DNA from: Spongilla lacustris
Lineage: Eukaryota; Porifera; Demospongiae; Spongillida; Spongillidae
Direction: 5' to 3'
DNA: 64,000 bases
Assembly (NCBI GenBank): GCA_949361645.1
Contig: OX442423.1
Coordinates: forward strand, 4,212,023-4,276,022
Positions within the stretch are counted from its first letter, which is position 1; every line of letters begins with the position of its first letter. Position numbers and translations under genes: made by a program. The notes beneath the pieces were generated by a model. It saw only the letters and a list, made by a program, of their open reading frames with translations, was not told where the DNA came from and searched no databases. Shown here piece after piece: positions 39,121-54,720 of the stretch.

Positions 39121-42100
39121 GTTATTTCCACACTGAGATATTCACATTTGGTATACTACCATTAAAATGATAATAAGTACATTTAATAATTAAACCACTA
39201 CTAGTTATTAAATCTAGATGCATATGGATAGCATGTCTGAGTGTATTAGATTTATTTTACCATTGAATGGTTTATGATGAACCATGTTAAACCATAAGTT
39301 TTATTTCCACACTGAGATACTCACAATTGGTATGCTATTATTCAAATTATAATAACGAAATTTAATAATTAAACCATTACTGGTTAGTAAATCTAGATAC
39401 TTATGGATATAATGTCTGAGTGTATTAGATTTAATTCACCATTGATAGGTTAATGATAAACCATGTTAAACCATAAGATTTAATTCCACTCTGAGATATT
39501 CTTAATAGGTATACTATCACTAAAATCATAATAAGTACATTTAAAAATTAAACCATTACAAGTTATTAATCCAGATACATATAGATAGTATGTCTGAGTG
39601 TATTAGATTTAATTTACTATTGAATGATTTATGATAAACCATGTTAAACCATAAGTGTTATTTCCACCCTGAGAAATTAACAATTGGTATAGTATCATTA
39701 AAATCTTAATAAGTACATTTAATAATTAAACCATTACTAGTTAGTAAATCTAGATACATATGGATAGTATGTCTGAGTATATTAAATTTAATTTACCATT
39801 GAATGGTTTATGATAAACCATGTTAAACCGTAAGTGTTACTTCCACACTGAGATATTCACAATTCTATACTATTATTGAAATCATAATAACGACGTTTAA
39901 TAATTAAACCATTACTAGTTAGTAAATGTAGATACATATGGATAGTATGTCTGAGTGTATTAGATTTAATTTACCATTGAATGGTTTATGATAAACCATG
40001 TTAAACCATAAGTGTTATTTCCACACTGAGATATTCACAATTGGTATACTATTATTTAAAATCATAATAACGACGTTTAATAATTAAACCATTACTAGTT
40101 AGTAATTGTAGATTCATATGGATAGTATGTCTGAGGGTATTAGATTTAATTTACCATTGAATGGTTAATTATTAACCATGTTAAACAATGTGTTATTTCC
40201 ACACTGAGATATTCACAATAGGTATACTATCATTAAAATCATAATAAGTAAATTTAATAATTAAACCTTTACTAGTTAGTAAATCTAGATACATATGGAT
40301 AGTATATCTGAGTGTAATAGATTTATTTTACCATTAAATGGTTTATGATAAACAATGTTAAACCATAAGTGTTGTTTCCACACTGAGATAATCACAATAG
40401 GTATACAATCACTAAAATCATAATAAGTACATTAAATAATTAAACCATTACTAGTTAATAAATCTAGATACATATGGATAGTATGTGTGAGTGTATTAGA
40501 TTTAATTTACCATTGAATGGTTTATGATAAACCATGTTAAACCATGTGTTATTTCCACACTTTGATATTCACAATCACTAATATCATAATAAGTACATTT
40601 AATAATTAAACCATTACTAGTTAGTAATTCTAAACAGATATGGATATTATGTCTGAGTGTATTAGATTTAATTTACCATTGAATGGTTAATGATTAACCA
40701 TGTTAAACAATGTGTTATTTCCACACTGAGATATTAACAATAGGTATACTATCATTAAAATCATAATAAGTAAATTTAATAATTAAACCTTTACTAGTTA
40801 GTAAATCTAGATACATATGGATAGTATATCTGAGTGTAATAGATTTATTTTACCATTGAATGGTTTATGATAAACCATGTTAAACCATAAGTGTTATTTC
40901 CACACTGAGATAATCACAATAGGTATACAATCACTAAAATCATAATAAGTACATTTAATAATTAAACCATTACTAGTTAGTAAATCTAGATACATATGGA
41001 TAGTATGTCTGAGTGCATTGGATTTAATTTACCATTGAATGGTTTATGATAAACCATGTTAAACCATAAGTGTTATTTCCACACTGAGATATTCACATTT
41101 GGTATACTACCATTAAAATGATAATAAGTACATTTAATAATTAAACCACTACTAGTTATTAAATCTAGATGCATATGGATAGCATGTCTGAGTGTATTAG
41201 ATTTATTTTACCATTGAATGGTTTATGATGAACCATGTTAAACCATAAGTTTTATTTCCACACTGAGATACTCACAATTGGTATGCTATTATTCAAATTA
41301 TAATAACGAAATTTAATAATTAAACCATTACTGGTTAGTAAATCTAGATACTTATGGATATAATGTCTGAGTGTATTAGATTTAATTCACCATTGATAGG
41401 TTAATGATAAACCATGTTAAACCATAAGATTTAATTCCACTCTGAGATATTCTTAATAGGTATACTATCACTAAAATCATAATAAGTACATTTAAAAATT
41501 AAACCATTACAAGTTATTAATCCAGATACATATAGATAGTATGTCTGAGTGTATTAGATTTAATTTACTATTGAATGATTTATGATAAACCATGTTAAAC
41601 CATAAGTGTTATTTCCACCCTGAGAAATTAACAATTGGTATAGTATCATTAAAATCTTAATAAGTACATTTAATAATTAAACCATTACTAGTTAGTAAAT
41701 CTAGATACATATGGATAGTATGTCTGAGTATATTAAATTTAATTTACCATTGAATGGTTTATGATAAACCATGTTAAACCGTAAGTGTTACTTCCACACT
41801 GAGATATTCACAATTCTATACTATTATTGAAATCATAATAACGACGTTTAATAATTAAACCATTACTAGTTAGTAAATGTAGATACATATGGATAGTATG
41901 TCTGAGTGTATTAGATTTAATTTACCATTGAATGGTTTATGATAAACCATGTTAAACCATAAGTGTTATTTCCACACTGAGATATTCACAATTGGTATAC
42001 TATTATTTAAAATCATAATAACGACGTTTAATAATTAAACCATTACTAGTTAGTAATTGTAGATTCATATGGATAGTATGTCTGAGGGTATTAGATTTAA

Positions 42101-45100
42101 TTTACCATTGAATGGTTAATTATTAACCATGTTAAACAATGTGTTATTTCCACACTGAGATATTCACAATAGGTATACTATCATTAAAATCATAATAAGT
42201 AAATTTAATAATTAAACCTTTACTAGTTAGTAAATCTAGATACATATGGATAGTATATCTGAGTGTAATAGATTTATTTTACCATTAAATGGTTTATGAT
42301 AAACAATGTTAAACCATAAGTGTTGTTTCCACACTGAGATAATCACAATAGGTATACAATCACTAAAATCATAATAAGTACATTAAATAATTAAACCATT
42401 ACTAGTTAGTAAATCTAGATACATATGGATAGTATGTGTGAGTGTATTAGATTTAATTTACCATTGAATGGTTTATGATAAACCATGTTAAACCATGTGT
42501 TATTTCCACACTTTGATATTCACAATCACTAATATAATAATAAGTACATTTAATAATTAAACCATTACTAGTTAGTAATTCTAAACAGATATGGATATTA
42601 TGTCTGAGTGTATTAGATTTAATTTACCATTGAATGGTTAATGATTAACCATGTTAAACAATGTGTTATTTCCACACTGAGATATTAACAATAGGTATAC
42701 TATCATTAAAATCATAATAAGTAAATTTAATAATTAAACCTTTACTAGTTAGTAAATCTAGATACATATGGATAGTATATCTGAGTGTAATAGATTTATT
42801 TTACCATTGAATGGTTTATGATAAACCATGTTAAACCATAAGTGTTATTTCCACACTGAGATAATCACAATAGGTATACAATCACTAAAATCATAATAAG
42901 TACATTTAATAATTAAACCATTACTAGTTAGTAAATCTAGATACATATGGATAGTATGTCTGAGTGCATTGGATTTAATTTACCATTGAATGGTTTATGA
43001 TAAACCATGTTAAACCATAAGTGTTATTTCCACACTGAGATATTCACATTTGGTATACTACCATTAAAATCATAATAAGTACATTTAATAATTAAACCAC
43101 TACTAGTTATTAAATCTAGATGCATATGGATAGCATGTCTGAGTGTATTAGATTTATTTTACCATTGAATGGTTTATGATGAACCATGTTAAACCATAAG
43201 TTTTATTTCCACACTGAGATACTCACAATTGGTATGCTATTATTCAAATTATAATAACGAAATTTAATAATTAAACCATTACTGGTTAGTAAATCTAGAT
43301 ACTTATGGATATAATGTCTGAGTGTATTAGATTTAATTCACCATTGATAGGTTAATGATAAACCATGTTAAACCATAAGATTTAATTCCACTCTGAGATA
43401 TTCTTAATAGGTATACTATCACTAAAATCATAATAAGTACATTTAAAAATTAAACCATTACAAGTTATTAATCCAGATACATATAGATAGTATGTCTGAG
43501 TGTATTAGATTTAATTTACTATTGAATGATTTATGATAAACCATGTTAAACCATAAGTGTTATTTCCACCCTGAGAAATTAACAATTGGTATAGTATCAT
43601 TAAAATCTTAATAAGTACATTTAATAATTAAACCATTACTAGTTAGTAAATCTAGATACATATGGATAGTATGTCTGAGTATATTAAATTTAATTTACCA
43701 TTGAATGGTTTATGATAAACCATGTTAAACCGTAAGTGTTACTTCCACACTGAGATATTCACAATTCTATACTATTATTGAAATCATAATAACGACGTTT
43801 AATAATTAAACCATTACTAGTTAGTAAATGTAGATACATATGGATAGTATGTCTGAGTGTATTAGATTTAATTTACCATTGAATGGTTTATGATAAACCA
43901 TGTTAAACCATAAGTGTTATTTCCACACTGAGATATTCACAATTGGTATACTATTATTTAAAATCATAATAACGACGTTTAATAATTAAACCATTACTAG
44001 TTAGTAATTGTAGATTCATATGGATAGTATGTCTGAGGGTATTAGATTTAATTTACCATTGAATGGTTAATTATTAACCATGTTAAACAATGTGTTATTT
44101 CCACACTGAGATATTCACAATAGGTATACTATCATTAAAATCATAATAAGTAAATTTAATAATTAAACCTTTACTAGTTAGTAAATCTAGATACATATGG
44201 ATAGTATATCTGAGTGTAATAGATTTATTTTACCATTAAATGGTTTATGATAAACAATGTTAAACCATAAGTGTTGTTTCCACACTGAGATAATCACAAT
44301 AGGTATACAATCACTAAAATCATAATAAGTACATTAAATAATTAAACCATTACTAGTTAATAAATCTAGATACATATGGATAGTATGTGTGAGTGTATTA
44401 GATTTAATTTACCATTGAATGGTTTATGATAAACCATGTTAAACCATGTGTTATTTCCACACTTTGATATTCACAATCACTAATATAATAATAAGTACAT
44501 TTAATAATTAAACCATTACTAGTTAGTAATTCTAAACAGATATGGATATTATGTCTGAGTGTATTAGATTTAATTTACCATTGAATGGTTAATGATTAAC
44601 CATGTTAAACAATGTGTTATTTCCACACAGAGATATTAACAATAGGTATACTATCATTAAAATCATAATAAGTAAATTTAATAATTAAACCTTTACTAGT
44701 TAGTAAATCTAGATACATATGGATAGTATATCTGAGTGTAATAGATTTATTTTACCATTGAATGGTTTATGATAAACCATGTTAAACCATAAGTGTTATT
44801 TCCACACTGAGATACTCACAATTGGTATGCTATTATTCAAATTATAATAACGAAATTTAATAATTAAACCATTACTGGTTAGTAAATCTAGATACTTATG
44901 GATATAATGTCTGAGTGTATTAGATTTAATTCACCATTGATAGGTTAATGATAAACCATGTTAAACCATAAGATTTAATTCCACTCTGAGATATTCTTAA
45001 TAGGTATACTATCACTAAAATCATAATAAGTACATTTAAAAATTAAACCATTACAAGTTATTAATCCAGATACATATAGATAGTATGTCTGAGTGTATTA

Positions 45101-47113
45101 GATTTAATTTACTATTGAATGATTTATGATAAACCATGTTAAACCATAAGTGTTATTTCCACCCTGAGAAATTAACAATTGGTATACTATCATTAAAATC
45201 TTAATAAGTACATTTAATAATTAAACCATTACTAGTTAGTAAATCTAGATACATATGGATAGTATGTCTGAGTATATTAAATTTAATTTACCATTGAATG
45301 GTTTATGATAAACCATGTTAAACCGTAAGTGTTACTTCCACACTGAGATATTCACAATTCTATACTATTATTGAAATCATAATAACGACGTTTAATAATT
45401 AAACCATTACTAGTTAGTAAATGTAGATACATATGGATAGTATGTCTGAGTGTATTAGATTTAATTTACCATTGAATGGTTTATGATAAACCATGTTAAA
45501 CCATAAGTGTTATTTCCACACTGAGATATTCACAATTGGTATACTATTATTTAAAATCATAATAACGACGTTTAATAATTAAACCATTACTAGTTAGTAA
45601 TTGTAGATTCATATGGATAGTATGTCTGAGGGTATTAGATTTAATTTACCATTGAATGGTTAATTATTAACCATGTTAAACAATGTGTTATTTCCACACT
45701 GAGATATTCACAATAGGTATACTATCATTAAAATCATAATAAGTAAATTTAATAATTAAACCTTTACTAGTTAGTAAATCTAGATACATATGGATAGTAT
45801 ATCTGAGTGTAATAGATTTATTTTACCATTGAATGGTTTATGATAAACCATGTTAAACCATAAGTGTTGTTTCCACACTGAGATAATCACAATAGGTATA
45901 CAATCACTAAAATCATAATAAGTACATTAAATAATTAAACCATTACTAGTTAGTAAATCTAGATACATATGGATAGTATGTGTGAGTGTATTAGATTTAA
46001 TTTACCATTGAATGGTTTATGATAAACCATGTTAAACCATGTGTTATTTCCACACTTTGATATTCACAATCACTAATATCATAATAAGTACATTTAATAA
46101 TTAAACCATTACTAGTTAGTAATTCTAAACAGATATGGATATTATGTCTGAGTGTATTAGATTTAATTTACCATTGAATGGTTAATGATTAACCATGTTA
46201 AACAATGTGTTATTTCCACACTGAGATATTAACAATAGGTATACTATCATTAAAATCATAATAAGTAAATTTAATAATTAAACCTTTACTAGTTAGTAAA
46301 TCTAGATACATATGGATAGTATATCTGAGTGTAATAGATTTATTTTACCATTGAATGGTTTATGATAAACCATGTTAAACCATAAGTGTTATTTCCACAC
46401 TGAGATAATCACAATAGGTATACAATCACTAAAATCATAATAAGTACATTTAATAATTAAACCATTACTAGTTAGTAAATCTAGATACATATGGATAGTA
46501 TGTCTGAGTGCATTGGATTTAATTTACCATTGAATGGTTTATGATAAACCATGTTAAACCATAAGTGTTATTTCCACACTGAGATATTCACATTTGGTAT
46601 ACTACCATTAAAATCATAATAAGTACATTTAATAATTAAACCACTACTAGTTATTAAATCTAGATGCATATGGATAGCATGTCTGAGTGTATTAGATTTA
46701 TTTTACCATTGAATGGTTTATGATGAACCATTTTAAACCATAAGTTTTATTTCCACACTGAGATACTCACAATTGGTATGCTATTATTCAAATTATAATA
46801 ACGACATTTAATAATTAAACCATTACTGGTTAGTAAATCTAGAAACTTATGGATATAATGTCTGAGTGTATTAGATTTAATTCACCATTGATAGGTTAAT
46901 GATAAACCATGTTAAACCATAAGATTTAATTCCACTCTGAGATATTCTTAATAGGTATACTATCACTAAAATCATAATAAGTACATTTAAAAATTAAACC
47001 ATTACAAGTTATTAATCCAGATACATATAAATAGTATGTCTGAGTGTATTAGATTTAATTTACCATTGAATGATTTATGATAAACCATGTTAAACCATAA
47101 GTGTTATTTCCAC
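39120..47113. repeat. 11-mer HOR, 1951-bp period, about four units (site 3)
   Basis: This is the longest HOR run in the window. CATTTGG starts at 39145, 41096, 43047 and 46591. The first two intervals are 1951 bp, and the last is 3544 bp, which is two units less 358 bp. The missing piece is the GCATTGG and CATTTGG monomers near 44800. Units one to three share rare changes (AGTATCATT for ACTATCATT at 39691, 41642 and 43593; CCATTAAATGG with AAACAATG near 40332, 42283 and 44234), so they expanded together. The fourth unit lacks these and matches 5-7 kb (shift 39977). Confidence 0.88.
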
Positions 47114-49258
47114 ACTGAGATATTCACAATAGGTATACTATCATTAAAATCATAATAAGTAAATTTAATAATTAAACCTTTACTAGTTAGTAAATCTAGA
47201 TACATATGGATAGTATATCTGAGTGTAATAGATTTATTTTACCATTGAATGGTTTATGATAAACCATGTTAAACCATAAGTGTTATTTCCACACTGAGAT
47301 AATCACAATAGGTATACAATCACTAAAATCATAATAAGTACATTTAATAATTAAACCATTACTAGTTAGTAAAGCTAGATACATATGGATAGTATGTCTG
47401 AGTGCATTGGATTTAATTTACCATTGAATGGTTTATGATAAACCATGTTAAACCATAAGTGTTATTTCCACACTGAGATATTCACATTTGGTATACTACC
47501 ATTAAAATCATAATAAGTACATTTAATAATTAAACCACTACTAGTTATTAAATCTAGATGCATATGGATAGCATGTCTGAGTGTATCAGATTTATTTTAC
47601 CATTGAATGGTTTATGATAAACCATGTTAAACAATTAGCTTTAATTCCACTCTTAGATATTCACAATAGGTATACTATCCCTAACATCATAAAAACGACT
47701 TTTAATAATTAAACCACGACTAGTTATTAAATCTAGATACATATGGATAGCATGTCTGAGTGTATTAGATTTATTTTACCATTGAATGGTTTATGATGAA
47801 CCATGTTAAACCATAAGTGTTATTTCCACACTGAGATATTCACAATTATATACTATTATTTAAATCATAATAACGACGTTTAATAATTAAACCATTACTA
47901 GTTTGTAAATGTAGATACATATGGATAGTATGTCTGAGTGTAATAGATTTATTTTACCATTGAATGGTTTATGATAAACCATGTTAAACCATAAGTGTTA
48001 TTTCCACACTGAGATATTCACAATTGGTATACTATTATTTAAAACCATAATAACGACGTTTAATAATTAAACCATTACTAGTTAGTAAATGTAGATACAT
48101 ATGGATAGTATGTGTGAGTGTATTAGATTCAATTTACCATTGAATGGTTTATGATAAACCATGTTAAACCATGTGTTATTTCCACACTTTGATATTCACA
48201 ATCACTAAAATCATAATAAGTACATTTAAAAATTAAACCATTACAAGTTATTAATCCAGATACATATAAATAGTATGTCTGAGTGTATTAGATTTAATTT
48301 ACCATTGAATGATTTATGATAAACCATGTTAAACCATAAGTGTTATTTCCACACTGAGATATTCACAATAGGTATACTATCATTAAAATCATAATAAGTA
48401 AATTTAATAATTAAACCTTTACTAGTTAGTAAATCTAGATACATATGGATAGTATATCTGAGTGTAATAGATTTATTTTACCATTGAATGGTTTATGATA
48501 AACCATGTTAAACCATAAGTGTTATTTCCACACTGAGATAATCACAATAGGTATACAATCACTAAAATCATAATAAGTACATTTAATAATTAAACCATTA
48601 CTAGTTAGTAAAGCTAGATACATATGGATAGTATGTCTGAGTGCATTGGATTTAATTTACCATTGAATGGTTTATGATAAACCATGTTAAACCATAAGTG
48701 TTATTTCCACACTGAGATATTCACATTTGGTATACTACCATTAAAATCATAATAAGTACATTTAATAATTAAACCACTACTAGTTATTAAATCTAGATGC
48801 ATATGGATAGCATGTCTGAGTGTATCAGATTTATTTTACCATTGAATGGTTTATGATAAACCATGTTAAACAATTAGCTTTAATTCCACTCTTAGATATT
48901 CACAATAGGTATACTATCCCTAACATCATAAAAACGACTTTTAATAATTAAACCACGACTAGTTATTAAATCTAGATACATATGGATAGCATGTCTGAGT
49001 GTATTAGATTTATTTTACCATTGAATGGTTTATGATGAACCATGTTAAACCATAAGTGTTATTTCCACACTGAGATATTCACAATTATATACTATTATTT
49101 AAATCATAATAACGACGTTTAATAATTAAACCATTACTAGTTTGTAAATGTAGATACATATGGATAGTATGTCTGAGTGTAATAGATTTATTTTACCATT
49201 GAATGGTTTATGATAAACCATGTTAAACCATAAGTGTTATTTCCACACTGAGATATTC
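46987..49258. repeat. 7-mer duplication, 1239-bp period
   Basis: GTTATTAATCCAGATAC at 47008 recurs at 48247, and the AAAGCTAGATAC, ACAATTAGC and TTATATAC monomers follow in the same order in both. Between the copies (about 48020-48225) sits a short piece with a type B unit and a 166-bp-like unit matching 10730-10920. The second copy runs on into the 8.0-kb-like sequence. The region at 7.0-8.0 kb has a single version of this 7-mer. Confidence 0.75.
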
Positions 49259-52200
49259 ACATTTGGTATACTACCATTAAAATCATAATAAGTACATTTA
49301 ATAATTAAACCACTACTAGTTATTAAATCTAGATGCATATGGATAGCATGTCTGAGTGTATTAGATTTATTTTACCATTGAATGGTTTATGATAAACCAT
49401 GTTAAACCATAAGTTTTATTTCCACACTGAGATACTCACAATTGGTATGCTATTATTCAAATTATAATAACGACATTTAATAATTAAACCATTACTGGTT
49501 AGTAAATCTAGATACTTATGGATATAATGTCTGAGTGTATTAGATTTAATTCACCATTGATAGGTTAATGATAAACCATGTTAAACCATAAGATTTAATT
49601 CCACTCTGAGATATTCTTAATAGGTATACTATCACTAAAATCATAATAAGTACATTTAAAAATTAAACCATTACAAGTTATTAATCCAGATACATATAAA
49701 TAGTATGTCTGAGTGTATTAGATTTAATTTACCATTGAATGATTTATGATAAACCATGTTAAACCATAAGTGTTATTTCCACACTGAGATATTTACAATT
49801 GGTATACAATCACTAAAATCATAATAAGTACATTTAATAATTAAACCATTACTAGTTAGTAAATCTAGATACATATGGATAGTATGTCTGAGTGCATTGG
49901 ATTTAATTTACCATTGAATGTTTTATGATAAACCATGTTAAACCATAAGTGTTTTTTCCACACTGAGATATTCACATTTGGTATACTACCATTAAAATCA
50001 TAATAAGTACATTTAATAATTAAACCACTACTAGTTATTACATTTAGATGCATATGGATAGCATGTCTGAGTGTATTAGATTTATTTTACCATTGAATGG
50101 TTTATTATGAACCATGTTAAACCATAAGTGTTATTTCCACACTGAGATATTCACAATTATATACTATTATTTAAATCATAAAAACGACGTTTTATAATTA
50201 AACCATTACTAGTTACTAAATGTAGATGCAAATGGATAGTATGTCTGAGGGTATTAGATTTAATTTACCATTGAATGGTTTATGATAAACCATGTTAAAC
50301 CATTAGCTTTAATTCCACTCTTAGATATTCACAATAGGTATACTATCCCTAACATCATAAAAACGACTTTTAATAATTAAACCACGACTAGTTATTAAAT
50401 CTAGATACATATGGATAGCATGTCTGAGTGTATTAGATTTATTTTACCATTGAATGGTTTATGATGAACCATGTTAAACCATAAGTGTTATTTCCACACT
50501 GAGATATTCACAATTGGTATACAATAATTTAAATTATAATAACGACGTTTAATAATTAAACCATTACTAGTTTGAAAATCTAGACACATATGGATAGTAT
50601 GTCTCAGTGTATTAGATTTAATTTACCATTGAATGGTTTATGATAAACCATGTTAAACCATAAGTGTTATTTCCACACTGAGATATTCACAATTGGTATA
50701 CTATTATTTAAAACCATAATAACGACGTTTAATAATTAAACCATTACTAGTTATTAAATGTAGATACATATGGATAGTATGTGTGAGTGTATTAGATTCA
50801 ATTTACCATTGAATGGTTTATGATAAACCATGTTAAACCATGTGTTATTTCCACACTTTGATATTCACAATCACTAAAATCATAATAAGTACATTTAATA
50901 ATTAAACCATTACTAGTTAGTAATTCTAAATAGATATGGATATTATGTCTGAGTGTATTAGATTTAATTTACCATTGAATGGTTAATGATTAACCATGTT
51001 AAACAATGTGTTATTTCCACACTGAGATATTCACAATACCGGTATACTATCATTAAAATCATAATAAGTAAATTTAATAATTAAACCTTTACTAGTTAGT
51101 AAATCTAGATACATATGGATAGTATATCTGAGTGTAATAGATTTATTTTACCATTGAATGGTTTATGATAAACCATGTTAAACCATAAGTGTTATTTCCA
51201 CACTGAGATAATCACAATAGGTATACAATCACTAAAATCATAATAAGTACATTTAATAATTAAACCATTACTAGTTAGTAAATCTAGATACATATGGATA
51301 GTATGTCTGAGTGCATTGGATTTAATTTACCATTGAATGTTTTATGATAAACCATGTTAAACCATAAGTGTTTTTTCCACACTGAGATATTCACATTTGG
51401 TATACTACCATTAAAATCATAATAAGTACATTTAATAATTAAACCACTACTAGTTATTACATTTAGATGCATATGGATAGCATGTCTGAGTGTATTAGAT
51501 TTATTTTACCATTGAATGGTTTATTATGAACCATGTTAAACCATAAGTGTTATTTCCACACTGAGATATTCACAATTATATACTATTATTTAAATCATAA
51601 AAACGACGTTTTATAATTAAACCATTACTAGTTACTAAATGTAGATGCAAATGGATAGTATGTCTGAGGGTATTAGATTTAATTTACCATTGAATGGTTT
51701 ATGATAAACCATGTTAAACCATTAGCTTTAATTCCACTCTTAGATATTCACAATAGGTATACTATCCCTAACATCATAAAAACGACTTTTAATAATTAAA
51801 CCACGACTAGTTATTAAATCTAGATACATATGGATAGCATGTCTGAGTGTATTAGATTTATTTTACCATTGAATGGTTTATGATGAACCATGTTAAACCA
51901 TAAGTGTTATTTCCACACTGAGATATTCACAATTGGTATACAATAATTTAAATTATAATAACGACGTTTAATAATTAAACCATTACTAGTTTGAAAATCT
52001 AGACACATATGGATAGTATGTCTCAGTGTATTAGATTTAATTTACCATTGAATGGTTTATGATAAACCATGTTAAACCATAAGTGTTATTTCCTCACAGA
52101 GATATTCACAATTGGTATACTATCACTAAAATCATAATAAGTACATTTAATAATTAAACCATTACTAGTTTGCACATCTAGATACATATGGATAGTATGT

Positions 52201-53505
52201 CTGAGGGTGTTAGATTTAATTTACCATTGAGTGGTTTATGATAAACCATGTTAAACCATAAGTGTTATTTCCACACTGAGAAATTTACAATAGGTATACC
52301 ATCACTAAAATCATAATAAGTACATTTAATAATTAAACCATTAGTAGTTAGTAAATCTAGATACATATGGATGGTATGTCTGAGTGCATTGGATTTAATT
52401 TACCATTGACTGGTTTATGATAAACCATGTTAAACCATGAGTGTTATTTCCACACTGAGATATTCACAATAGGTACACTATCACTAAAATCATAATAAGT
52501 ACATTAAATAATTAAACCATTACAAGTTAGTAAATCCAGATACATATGGATACTATGTCTGAGTGTATTAGATTTAATTTACCATTGAAGGTTTATGATA
52601 AACCATGTTAAACCATAAGTGTTATTTCCACACTGAGATATTCACAATTGGTATACTATTATTTAAAACCATAATAACGACGTTTAATAATTAAACCATT
52701 ACTAGTTAGTAACTGTAGATACATATGGATAGTATGTCTGAGTGTATTTGTTTTAATATACCATTGAATGGATTATGATAAACCATGTTAAACCATAAGT
52801 GTTATTTCCACACTGAGATATTCACAATTGGTATACTATTATTTAAAACCATTATAACGACGTTTAATAATTAAACCATTACTAGTTAGTAAATGTAGAT
52901 ACATATGGATAGTATGTCTGAGTGTATTTGTTTTAATATACCATTGAATGGATTATGATAAACCATGTTAAACCATAAGTGTTATTTCCACACTGAGAAA
53001 TTTACAATAGGAATACAATCACTAAAATCATAATAAGTACATTTAATAATTAAACCATTACTAGTTAGTAAATCTAGATACATATGGATAGTATGTCTGA
53101 GTGCATTGGATTTAATTTACCATTGAATGTTTTATGATAAACCATGTTAAACCATAAGTGTTTTTTCCACACTGAGATATTCACATTTGGTATACTACCA
53201 TTAAAATCATAATAAGTACATTTAATAATTAAACCACTACTAGTTATTACATTTAGATGCATATGGATAGCATGTCTGAGTGTATTAGATTTATTTTACC
53301 ATTGAATGGTTTATTATGAACCATGTTAAACCATAAGTGTTATTTCCACACTGAGATATTCACAATTATATACTATTATTTAAATCATAAAAACGACGTT
53401 TTATAATTAAACCATTACTAGTTACTAAATGTAGATGCAAATGGATAGTATGTCTGAGGGTATTAGATTTAATTTACCATTGAATGGTTTATGATAAACC
53501 ATGTT
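49259..53505. repeat. Rearranged copy of the 8-13 kb region
   Basis: About 49260-50650 matches 8040-9440 (shift 41216). About 50650-52985 matches 10690-13020 (shift 39962), so roughly 1.25 kb present at 9.44-10.69 kb is missing at the join. From 53013 the sequence returns to the TTTTTTCCACACTG monomer, a 1790-bp (10-monomer) repetition of 51223 onward, with GGAATACAATC as a new variant. It ends near 53505, where an ACAATTAGC unit is fused to a TAACGACG unit. Confidence 0.8.
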
Positions 53506-54720
53506 AAACAATTAGCTTTAATTCCATTCTTAGATATTCACAATAGGTATACTATCCCTAACATCATAATAACGACGTTTAATAATTAAACCATTACTAG
53601 TTTGTAAATGTAGATACATATGGATAGTATGTCTGAGTGTATTAGATTTAATTTACCATTGAATGGTTTATGATAAACCATGTTAAACCATAAGTGTTAT
53701 TTCCACACTGAGATACTCACAATTGGTATGCTATTATTCAAATTATAATAACGACATTTAATAATTAAACCATTACTGGTTAGTAAATCTAGATACTTAT
53801 GGATATAATGTCTGAGTGTATTAGATTTAATTCACCATTGATAGGTTAATGATAAACCATGTTAAACCATAAGATTTAATTCCACTCTGAGATATTCTTA
53901 ATACGTATACTATCACTAAAATCATAATAAGCGCATTTAATAATTAAACCATTACTAGGTAGTAAATTTAGATACATATGGATAGTATGTCTGAGGGTAT
54001 TAAATTTAATTTACCATTGAATGGTTTATGATAAACCATGTTAAACCATAAGTGTTATTTCCACACTGAGATATTTACAATTGGTATACTATCATTAAAA
54101 TCATAATAAGTACATTTAAAAATTAAACCATTACAAGTTATTAATCCAGATACATATAGATAGTATGTCTGAGTGTATTAGATTTAATTTACCATTGAAT
54201 GATTTATGATAAACCATGTTAAACCATAAGTGTTACTTCCACACCGAGATATTCACAATTATATACTATTATTTAAATCATAATAACGACGTTTAATAAT
54301 TAAACCATTACTAGTTAGTAAATGTAGATACATATGGATAGTATGTCTGAGTGTATTAGATTCAATTTACCATTGAATGGTTTATGATAAACCATGTTAA
54401 ACCATAAGTGTTATTTCCACACTGAGATATTCACAATTGGTATACTATTATTTAAAATCATAATAACGACGTTTAATAATTAAACCATTACTAGTTAGTA
54501 ATTGTAGATTCATATGGATAGTATGTCTGAGGGTATTAAATTTAATTTACCATTCAATGGTTTATGATAAACCATGTTAAGCCATTAGTGTTATTTCCAC
54601 ACTGAGATATTTACAATTGGTATACTATCATTAAAATCATAATAAGTACATTTAAAAATTAAACCATTACAAGTCATTAATCCAGATACATATAGATAGT
54701 ATGTCTGAGTGTATTAGATT
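53505..54720. repeat. Mixed monomers
   Basis: About seven units come from several families: TACTCAC/CTGGTTAG and TTGATAGG units, one with TACGTATAC and AAGCGCATTT (two private CpG-creating changes), and one with ACTAGGTAG as at 14.9 and 24.1 kb. They are followed by B units and the CCATTCAATGG unit. The last part, 54232-54720, matches 32930-33417 (shift 21303). No local HOR period is evident. Confidence 0.7.
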
